NCBI GenBank assembly: GCA_030452365.1
Contig: JAKDMK010000031.1
Location: 1-12,688, forward strand
Direction of reading: 5' to 3'
Source of the DNA: Nitrococcus sp.
GTDB taxonomy: Bacteria; Pseudomonadota; Gammaproteobacteria; Nitrococcales; Nitrococcaceae
DNA length: 12,688 nt
The position numbers and the translations under genes were made by a program. The notes below the pieces were generated by a model that was given only the letters and a program-made list of their open reading frames with translations, searched no databases and was not told the origin of the DNA. Of the stretch, positions 1 through 5,134 are shown piece after piece (positions within the stretch are counted from its first letter, which is position 1; every line of letters starts with the position of its first letter).

Positions 1-644
1 ACGGCACCGTCGATCGCCGGCGCCCAGACGATCGGTCCGTCCAGTAAGCCGCGCACGTGCTCGACCACCGGGTAGCCGCCACTGGTGAACGTCCGCCGCA
101 GCCCCGTAAAGCAGCGCGGCCCCAGGGCAATCGCGTAGGGGCCATCGATGCCGCGAGTCTGTAGAGTCTCGATTGCCTCGGCAACGACCGTCGGGTACTT
201 ATGATAGTCCGTTGTGACAGTCAGCGCGGAGCCGGCAGCGGTTTCACCGATACCCTGAATGCCGGCCTCGGGGTAGCCGTTAAACACGGCGTGATCCTCG
301 GCCAGCGCGGCAGACCGGGCGGCGTCGATGAGGGGCTGCAGGTCGGCGCTCGTGCTACCCCGCTCGATCGTGTCCAGCTCGGCGCGGGAGAGCTCGAAGG
401 GCACGCGCACCTCGACCAGCGGCTGCACTTGGCGCAGCCGTGCCTCGACATGCTGCACCGGCCCGCCGGATAGCGCCTGCATTCGCCCGAGATTAATAGC
501 CGACGTCGTCCAGCCCAGCGGACCGGTGAAGTCAACCAGCTTGCGGGCGGCGAGATAGCTCTTCAACGTCCGCAAGGCCTCCTTGTCGATTTCCGCCCAG
601 GCGTCCGATGTAATGGGCGCGAGATCACGATATAGCCCGTTCAT
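1..644 (-). CDS. Encapsulin shell protein, family 1 (partial, C-terminus outside window)
   Basis: This protein self-assembles into an icosahedral HK97-fold nanocompartment in the cytoplasm that encloses cargo enzymes. The frame reads from an ATG at 644 off the left edge without a stop, giving about 214 residues of a family usually near 265. Family 1 landmarks are visible: an N-terminal segment beginning MNGLYRDLAPIT and continuing with AWAEID, then RKLVDFTGPLGW, then the E-loop-like region with PFELSRAELDTIERG, and later GIDGPYAIALGPRCF. The start is clear: GGAGG lies a few bases upstream inside the end of the ferritin gene, and the ATG overlaps that gene's TGA as ATGA, so translation is probably coupled. 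The upstream gene carries a matching encapsulation peptide, which strongly supports the assignment. Only the missing C-terminus is unknown. Confidence 0.93.
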   Translation of the reverse strand, partial: MNGLYRDLAPITSDAWAEIDKEALRTLKSYLAARKLVDFTGPLGWTTSAINLGRMQALSGGPVQHVEARLRQVQPLVEVRVPFELSRAELDTIERGSTSADLQPLIDAARSAALAEDHAVFNGYPEAGIQGIGETAAGSALTVTTDYHKYPTVVAEAIETLQTRGIDGPYAIALGPRCFTGLRRTFTSGGYPVVEHVRGLLDGPIVWAPAIDGA

Positions 645-1030
645 CGGCTCACCTCCGTGCGCAGGCTGCCGATTCCAAGGGAATCATCGGGTGGAGCCTC
701 TGCGGTAGCGGTGGCTTCGACCGGCCCGGCCTGTTCCTCGATGGCCAGAATGGAACCTTCGGTGAACAGGTAGGTGCGCAGATGCTCGTCGAGCAGCGGA
801 TCGCGCCGGCGCAGCCATTCGAGCACCATCGCCGCGTGTTCCTTTTCCTCGTCGCGGTTGTGCGCCAGGATGGCTCGTAGCTCCTCGTCGGTGGCGGCAT
901 CGACGCGCTGGTTGTACCAGTCGACGGCTTCAAGCTCCTCCATGAGTGAGACGAAGGCACGATGCCGATCGATGGTCTCCGCTTTTAGATCATCGGGGGA
1001 TTCGTGTAGGGTGGCGCTGGCTCCGGCCAT
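641..1030 (-). CDS. Encapsulated ferritin-like protein (EncFtn cargo)
   Basis: EncFtn oxidises Fe(II) and delivers it for mineral storage inside the encapsulin shell. The 129-residue protein has two helices carrying the ferroxidase residues E32, E62 and H65, with E31, E34 and W38 also in place. This is the same numbering as the Rhodospirillum rubrum EncFtn as I remember it. The helix motif EEKEHAAMVLEWLRR is at 61-75. An acidic, Ala/Pro-rich linker at about 98-116 leads to a C-terminal encapsulation peptide, DDSLGIGSLR at 115-124, which docks cargo to the inner shell wall. EncFtn has only half a classical ferritin bundle and makes its metal site by dimerising into a decamer (family knowledge). 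The start ATG is preceded by AGGAGAGC. The stop overlaps the encapsulin start, so the two form one operon with cargo first. Confidence 0.96.
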   Translation of the reverse strand: MAGASATLHESPDDLKAETIDRHRAFVSLMEELEAVDWYNQRVDAATDEELRAILAHNRDEEKEHAAMVLEWLRRRDPLLDEHLRTYLFTEGSILAIEEQAGPVEATATAEAPPDDSLGIGSLRTEVSR

Positions 1031-1098
1031 GGTTTGCTCTCCTGGGTGGCGTGACTCGATCCTAATCTAACTTGGTGCCAGCAAACCAATTCCTCAAC

Positions 1099-1422
1099 TC
1101 AAACTGACGCATCGTCGATGCGTGCATAAGACATCAAGGATTGACCTGCCCCGGCCTCGAAGGCAACGGTTTGCAGAAAGCCCTGCACCCGCGCGCGGAT
1201 ATCAACCGATTCGATCGCCTCGACGTGGGCGGTGAACTCGTCGGGGTCGCTCACCTCCTGGACCTCGATCCGCTCCACGACAACCGCCGGCGGCGGCGCC
1301 TGCCCTGCGCCGGGCCCCTGGGCGAGGCTGGGTGAGCCGACGAAAAGCAACGCGAGCACGGCGAGCGTCGCGCCGGAGGTTACCTGAGCCCGGCCGGATT
1401 CGAGACTGCAATCTGCTTTCAC
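1099..1422 (-). pseudogene. RND efflux periplasmic adaptor (HlyD/MFP) N-terminal remnant
   Basis: Intact proteins of this kind link an inner-membrane RND pump to an outer-membrane channel. This 107-residue frame keeps only the beginning. It has a signal-peptide-like hydrophobic stretch (ATLAVLALLFVGSPSLAQ, about 19-36) and a Pro/Ala spacer. Next comes the first beta segment and the start of the biotinyl-lipoyl-like domain: VVVERIEVQEV, then DEFTAHVEAIESVDIRARVQGFLQ. In the family the text continues with an acidic EEG..VKKGDLL motif. Here similarity ends after FEAGAG and a 14-residue unrelated tail leads to a stop. Adaptors are normally near 350-400 residues, so about three quarters is missing, and no RND pump gene is adjacent. 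The start is a GTG at 1422 with a weak AAGG upstream. A stable small exported protein cannot be excluded but seems unlikely. Confidence 0.72.
1107..1123. repeat. Perfect palindrome upstream of the encapsulin operon
   Basis: ACGCATCG-T-CGATGCGT is a perfect 8+1+8 inverted repeat, centred about 85 bases upstream of the EncFtn start. It also sits just beyond the point where the neighbouring adaptor gene loses homology. The position would suit an operator for the iron-storage operon, but it could equally be a recombination scar. No promoter hexamers were recognised with confidence between it and the ATG. Confidence 0.45.
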
Positions 1423-1677
1423 TGTGGCTGACCTTGGCCTCTATTCACCATGTTTCTGTGAGCACCACTTGGCTAATACGGCTGCACCCCATGCCGGTCA
1501 GCCGACGCTGTCGGTTGATCCTCTCTGCCGCCGTCGGCGCCGATTTAACCCCTCCTGCGGGCGCAGATAAGAAGTTTAGCCGATACATCAGGGAACGCGA
1601 GTCTTCCCACTCGCCCAGCGTTTGCGAACTTGTAGTGTTGATGTCTCTAACAGAGCATGGTCGATTGGCACGAACAA

Positions 1678-2754
1678 CTATTGGGTGTCCGAGCTCGAGG
1701 ATTGAATGCGCACCGTGGGCCTCAGGCGGCTCTCGACCAATCCGACGAAGGCCGCCGCCCAAGCGGCCACGGCGATGATCATGAACGCCTCCGATAGCGG
1801 CATCAAAAACGGCACCTCCAGGACCTTCGTCAAGCGATACGTGCATACGGAATACATCCCCTGCGGGAAGACCGCGCCCCAGTAGAGTGGGTCATAGGTG
1901 AAAGGCACGCCGCGGATCAGGTAACGCCATACCCCGAGAATTACGAGCAGGGGGATCCACAAGCTCCCTATGGCCCAGCAGGAGAGCGTCAGCCCCTTTA
2001 CGAAAGGCATAAGCTCCATGACGACTGGAGACAAGGCCGAGTGTTCCAATAGGAAGGCGCCGGTCAGCGTGGAGATGGCCACCGCGCCCATGTTGATCCA
2101 GTAAGGCGGCGCGAGGTCCTCCGGCGACATCCGCACGAAGGTATAACGGTAGAAGATCAGCGTCATCAGCCACAGGTACAGGATGCCGCCGCCGAGCCAT
2201 AGGACAAGCGCCATGAACATGAGCGGTTGCGCAAGGCCCACGCAGACGCCGGACGCCAACATCAACACGGTCAAGATGGCGACCGACTGGGTCGCCACGA
2301 CGCTGACAAGCCAGCCGCCATTGAGGCCATCGGCCAAGCCAGGTTTGTCTGGTTGGATGGTCAGCACGGCCAGCACGCCATACATAACGACGAGCCAGAG
2401 CACTGCGGTCGCAATCCAGAAGAAGATGGCCAGCTCCACGGCCGCCATCTGCAGCACAAGCTGGTTGCCGAACACGCCAAAGGCCGCCACCACGGTAAAG
2501 AAGCCTACTCCGCGGCTGTGGCTGCGCACGTCCGCGGCGAACGCTCCTGGGTAGCGCAGGATGCGCGCGCCCGTCGCTGCCACCAGGCCAACCAGAAAGA
2601 AGGCGTTGAGCCAGAACAAAACGGCCGGCACCCAGGGCACGCCATGCAAGTCAGTGGCGATAGCGACGATGCCGGTGGCCATGACCAGCGCGAAATAGGC
2701 CGGGTGCAGGGTTTCCAGGTCGTCCGGTCGTCTTCGTCTGAAACGCAGTTTCAT
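1678..2754 (-). CDS. TDT-family membrane transporter (TehA/SLAC1/Mae1-like)
   Basis: This is a polytopic inner-membrane protein of the tellurite-resistance/dicarboxylate transporter family. Family members are anion channels or exporters (TehA, plant SLAC1) or C4-dicarboxylate or sulfite carriers; the substrate here cannot be read. From the chosen ATG at 2754 it has 358 residues with about ten hydrophobic segments. It opens with the family signature HPAYFALVMATGIVAIA soon after a basic Arg-rich N-terminus. Near the C-terminus it has DPLYWGAVFPQGMYSVCT, which matches the conserved WG..FPlG.ys region. An in-frame GTG at 2808 would add 18 residues, but neither start has a strong ribosome site; the ATG is preferred because the added residues look non-native. 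The gene stands alone, with fragments or empty DNA on both sides, and appears intact. Confidence 0.88.
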   Translation of the reverse strand: MKLRFRRRRPDDLETLHPAYFALVMATGIVAIATDLHGVPWVPAVLFWLNAFFLVGLVAATGARILRYPGAFAADVRSHSRGVGFFTVVAAFGVFGNQLVLQMAAVELAIFFWIATAVLWLVVMYGVLAVLTIQPDKPGLADGLNGGWLVSVVATQSVAILTVLMLASGVCVGLAQPLMFMALVLWLGGGILYLWLMTLIFYRYTFVRMSPEDLAPPYWINMGAVAISTLTGAFLLEHSALSPVVMELMPFVKGLTLSCWAIGSLWIPLLVILGVWRYLIRGVPFTYDPLYWGAVFPQGMYSVCTYRLTKVLEVPFLMPLSEAFMIIAVAAWAAAFVGLVESRLRPTVRIQSSSSDTQ

Positions 2755-2847
2755 AGTAGGGATCCACGGTTGTGGACGCGGCGAACCGTGGTGATCGGCC
2801 AGCAGCACCGGATACCGTACCCGCGGCCTTATTGTTCTGTGAGCAGA

Positions 2848-2883
2848 ATAACCCGTTGCCGAGCCTGGGTACGCTCGGGTTAT
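2848..2883. repeat. 8-bp inverted repeat upstream of the TDT transporter
   Basis: ATAACCCG (2848-2855) and CGGGTTAT (2876-2883) form a perfect inverted repeat. A second, nested pair, CCGAGC (2859-2864) and GCTCGG (2873-2878), overlaps its right arm. The element lies about 95-130 bases upstream of the transporter start. No T-run follows on either strand, so it is more like an operator or leader structure than a terminator. Confidence 0.35.
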
Positions 2884-3142
2884 CGCTCATATATGGGTAG
2901 ACACCCGTAACGTAGCGCGTCGGCAACGATAAGCTCGGCCGTGGCGACTACATGATCGCATGTGCGCCACCGGAGTGGTTCGGCGAGGAGTCGGCTGGTA
3001 CCGCCTGAATGCAGCTCGATCGCGTCGATTGCATCGAAAAATTCTACAATCTGAAGGGTAATGCGCCAGCTCAATGCTGAGCGAGACAAGCTGTTCAAAT
3101 CCATCAACCAACTTTGAACTCGGGCTGCCTGACTCGCTCAAT

Positions 3143-3161
3143 CAACCGTGCTGTTCAGGCT
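3143..3161. repeat. Direct repeat, left copy flanking the RES/Xre module
   Basis: CAACCGTGCTGTTCAGGCT recurs at 4586-4605 with a single extra G (CAACCGGTGCTGTTCAGGCT). The two copies bracket the toxin-antitoxin operon in the same orientation, about 1.4 kb apart. The left copy is some 40 bases beyond the toxin stop. Confidence 0.55.
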
Positions 3162-3199
3162 CATTTCTGGATTGGAAAAGACTGACGCCTTCACTGCAG

Positions 3200-3949
3200 T
3201 CATCCCGTCGGGTATTGTAGGATGCGCCATTCGGCGTCATCTGCCGTGAGGTGTAGCGCCGAGTTGCGGAGGTTCAATCGCAGGTCGATACCTGCCACTA
3301 GTTCCGGACTCGACAGTAGCTGTTCATTAAAGACCCCAAGACATTGCCCGCCACGCTCGCGCGCAGATGGATAAAGCACGCCGGGGACCTGATGCACGGC
3401 CTCGGCACCGAGGCGCTGGCAGAAGGCATGATCGTCGTCGGTGAGCGCCTCGCGCCATTGGATGGCAAGCGCGGTATGAATCAAATCCGCAAGCAAAGTG
3501 TCGCAGAGTACGCGCACCAGATAACGCTTCTGCCAGAGTGGCTGCGGAGATCCGGGCGCTAGCGTATTGGTCGCGCCTAGCCATTCCCGCACCAGCCCTT
3601 GAGCGCACTCGCGCACGGCGGTGCGACGCTCGCGGGCGGCGTACCACACACCGTAACGCCGGCCATCGCTGAATCGGCTAGGGAACCAGTGCTCGAACGG
3701 GAAGCGGATGGCGGCATTATAGAGAACGTCATACTGCTCAGCGGGCAGCCCCTGCTCCAAGGCATCGGGCTCGTTGGCGAGCTCGTCGAGGACGGCCTGC
3801 TCATCCGGGTCTTTGGCGCGTGGCGGCGCAGTGCGGGCTGAACCGAAAAGCGCATCGAGCTCCGGCAGTGCCGGAAGTCCTCTCCAGACGGCTTCTGTGA
3901 GATTTTTGGAGTGCGCAAGCAGGCTGCGAAAGAGCGCCTTCTCTTCCAA
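3200..3949 (-). CDS. RES-domain toxin of an Xre-RES toxin-antitoxin system
   Basis: RES toxins stop growth by degrading cellular NAD+, by hydrolysis or phosphorolysis (established for characterised relatives). This 249-residue protein has a helical N-terminal part of about 80 residues and then the RES core. The core shows PSRFSDGRRYGVWYAARE (about 90-107), an arginine/tyrosine-rich strand. E114 sits in the helix AVRECA, and S195 in YPSARERGGQCLGVF (193-207). These match the Arg-Glu-Ser trio that gives the domain its name. The start is a TTG at 3949, ten bases after the antitoxin stop; a TGA lies in frame just upstream and no ATG or GTG lies between, so no better start exists nearby. The rare start codon and weak ribosome site may keep toxin translation below that of the antitoxin. 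The gene is apparently intact. Confidence 0.88.
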   Translation of the reverse strand: MEEKALFRSLLAHSKNLTEAVWRGLPALPELDALFGSARTAPPRAKDPDEQAVLDELANEPDALEQGLPAEQYDVLYNAAIRFPFEHWFPSRFSDGRRYGVWYAARERRTAVRECAQGLVREWLGATNTLAPGSPQPLWQKRYLVRVLCDTLLADLIHTALAIQWREALTDDDHAFCQRLGAEAVHQVPGVLYPSARERGGQCLGVFNEQLLSSPELVAGIDLRLNLRNSALHLTADDAEWRILQYPTG

Positions 3950-3959
3950 AGCCCGCCGC

Positions 3960-4457
3960 CTACCTGTGGATCATCGAGGCCGTGTAGCGGCGGATGCGGT
4001 CGATGCCACCGATACCATCGATCAACATGATTTCGATGGGACGCTCTCCATCGAGGCCACGTACCGAGGAGTGCACCCACGCATTGCGCCACTCGGGGTT
4101 CCGCGGCGCGAATACGCGCAGGTTGCGATCAATAGCGATCAGCCCGCTCGCCCGGCGCCAGGCATCCTCGGTTGGCCGCAACGGCGTCTCACCACTGGCA
4201 TAGCCTGAAAGCTGGCCGCGCGAAGAGCGCGAGAGCCCCAGCAGGCGTAGCTTGTTGGCCGCGGAGAGCTTCCAGTCGCCGAGGACCATCACGACGGCCT
4301 TGGCGGCCACGCGTCGGCGCCGGTCGTCCTTCCATTTGGTGAGCGCTGTCTCCAAGGCTTGCTGGCGCAGTCCGAGCGGCGTAGGCGGCACCTGCCCGTG
4401 CACGCCGGCGCCCAGCGCCTCAGGGGCCTCTTTAGTCAGTGGTGATGTGGGGTTCAC
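3960..4457 (-). CDS. Xre/MbcA/ParS-family antitoxin (DUF2384)
   Basis: This antitoxin binds and blocks the RES toxin encoded just downstream, and typically represses its own operon. The 165-residue protein has a basic, helical middle region (about 30-90) where the DNA-binding Xre-like fold is expected. The C-terminal MbcA/ParS toxin-binding domain spans about 95-165: EDAWRRASGLIAIDRNLRVF, then EWRNAWVHS, then GERPIEIMLIDGIGGIDRIRRY. The spacing follows the family pattern of a Trp, then Pro-(I/L)-E, then a Gly-rich turn and a final helix. The start used is a GTG at 4457, 36 bases from a TATACT element. It has no clear ribosome site, so a GTG about 18 or 22 codons inside is possible. Antitoxin-first order with a ten-base gap to the toxin is usual for this family. 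Confidence 0.87.
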   Translation of the reverse strand: MNPTSPLTKEAPEALGAGVHGQVPPTPLGLRQQALETALTKWKDDRRRRVAAKAVVMVLGDWKLSAANKLRLLGLSRSSRGQLSGYASGETPLRPTEDAWRRASGLIAIDRNLRVFAPRNPEWRNAWVHSSVRGLDGERPIEIMLIDGIGGIDRIRRYTASMIHR

Positions 4458-4464
4458 GATTCAG

Positions 4465-4503
4465 GTTGTGCGCTTTACAACTTTCACTGTGCAGTATAGC
4501 GCA
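4465..4503 (-). promoter_or_regulatory. Antitoxin promoter with nested inverted repeats
   Basis: On the minus strand a TATACT -10 hexamer lies at 4498-4493, preceded by only a weak -35. Two inverted repeats surround it: GTTGT (4465-4469) with ACAAC (4477-4481), and TGCGCT (4469-4474) with AGCGCA (4498-4503). The first would lie around or just after the transcription start, and the second spans the -10. This is the arrangement expected if the antitoxin or its complex with toxin shuts off its own operon; that role is inferred. Confidence 0.55.
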
Positions 4504-4581
4504 TAAATCTGCTGAGGCACAGCTCGTTTGGCACCAGCAGGACTATCAAGGATCCGCACGTCCAGACTGGAAAGCACGCTC

Positions 4582-4949
4582 ATGCCAACCGGTGCTGTTC
4601 AGGCTTCAGAATTTGCCATCTGCTTCGACCATACCTTGGGCGATCCGGTGATGGGAATCTCCGTTCTCATTGCCGCCAGCCCGGCGGCGCCCACGTATAT
4701 CCTGACGCCCGGACTGGCGGTTCTCGCGTTGCTCGGCATCGGCGCGGTTCAGGGCCGGCGGGCCGGCGCCGGATTCCTCTGCGGCCGCCTGGTGGGCGAC
4801 GTGGTCTGGGCGAGCCTCGCGTTGCTAGCCATCGTCGGCCCAAGGACGATCGACGGGGTGGTTTTCGATGTGCTAGGGCTGCTGTGCGTGTCTATCTCGG
4901 CTGGATCGCCGGGCCACCTGCAGGCCAGATAATTGCTCGCCCATGCTAA
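4582..4949 (+). pseudogene. LysE/RhtB-family amino-acid exporter, frameshifted N-terminal remnant
   Basis: LysE-type proteins export amino acids or related metabolites with six membrane segments in about 200 residues. Here only the first half is left. After an in-frame ATG at 4582 (GGAAAG upstream; 4651 is another candidate) come ILTPGLAVLALLGIGAVQGRRAG and FLCGRLVGDVVWASLALLAIVG. These match the family's TPGP and G.raG.....G...GD signatures and the first two membrane helices. At about 4886-4892 the family reading passes from this frame to another: the first frame ends in VSISAGSPGHLQAR, while the alternative gives VYLGWIAG, the expected YLxWLG motif, and stops at 4949. So there is one frameshift, then truncation after the third helix. 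Residues have also drifted in the TPGP motif. Function is very unlikely. Confidence 0.75.
4586..4605. repeat. Direct repeat, right copy flanking the RES/Xre module
   Basis: CAACCGGTGCTGTTCAGGCT matches the copy at 3143-3161 except for one inserted G. It falls inside the first codons of the LysE-like remnant, so that gene's 5' end may be a product of the rearrangement that placed the module here. Confidence 0.55.
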
Positions 4950-5067
4950 TATGCTTAAAGCGGCTGCCCGCAAACACAACGCCTCGATCTAGGCTGCTTT
5001 AACCGTAGCTCGTCTCAGCCGTTCTGTCACCTCACCCGCAATTAAGTCCTTCAAAGCGGGGAGGGAT

Positions 5068-5090
5068 AGCGCCGAGCGCGTCAGCGCTAA
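5068..5090. repeat. Inverted repeat downstream of the NADH dehydrogenase fusion gene
   Basis: TAGCGC and GCGCTA flank an 11-base spacer about 45 bases past the stop of the large minus-strand gene. It could help terminate that transcript, but no U-tract follows, so this is only a possible structure. Confidence 0.25.
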
Positions 5091-5134
5091 AGGGTTGTCT
5101 TTAAAGTAATGTGAATGGCGGGTTGCCGTTTCCT

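Larger units (their letters stand above)
2755..3199. other. Intergenic stretch without a convincing gene
   Basis: Several frames are open for 75-90 codons here on the minus strand (for example 2880-3107 and 2887-3141). None shows a recognisable motif, a good ribosome site or any family resemblance. The stretch reads as less GC-rich than its neighbours. It contains the inverted repeat at 2848-2883 and one copy of a direct repeat at 3143-3161 that recurs beyond the toxin-antitoxin module. Confidence 0.5.

Noticed and set aside
1050..1080. TGGCAC followed by TTAGAT as a sigma54 promoter for the encapsulin operon
   Set aside because: The -12 GC dinucleotide is absent and spacing does not fit the -24/-12 consensus.
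1597..1614. GCGAGT-CTTCCC-ACTCGC hairpin beyond the TDT transporter stop
   Set aside because: A perfect six-base stem, but 65 bases past the stop and without a T-run on the minus strand; too weak to call a terminator.
1445..1846. Minus-strand frame of 133 codons at the end of the TDT transporter
   Set aside because: Its first part overlaps the transporter in another frame, and the rest of the region 1445-1677 has no recognisable motif.
2227..2910. Long plus-strand open frame of 227 codons
   Set aside because: It lies opposite the TDT transporter and its composition is the His/Gln/Asp-rich mirror typical of antisense of a hydrophobic GC-rich gene; no family motif or ribosome site.
2880..3141. 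Two short overlapping minus-strand frames that might be small genes
   Set aside because: No ribosome site, no family resemblance and no clear relation to the neighbouring toxin-antitoxin operon.
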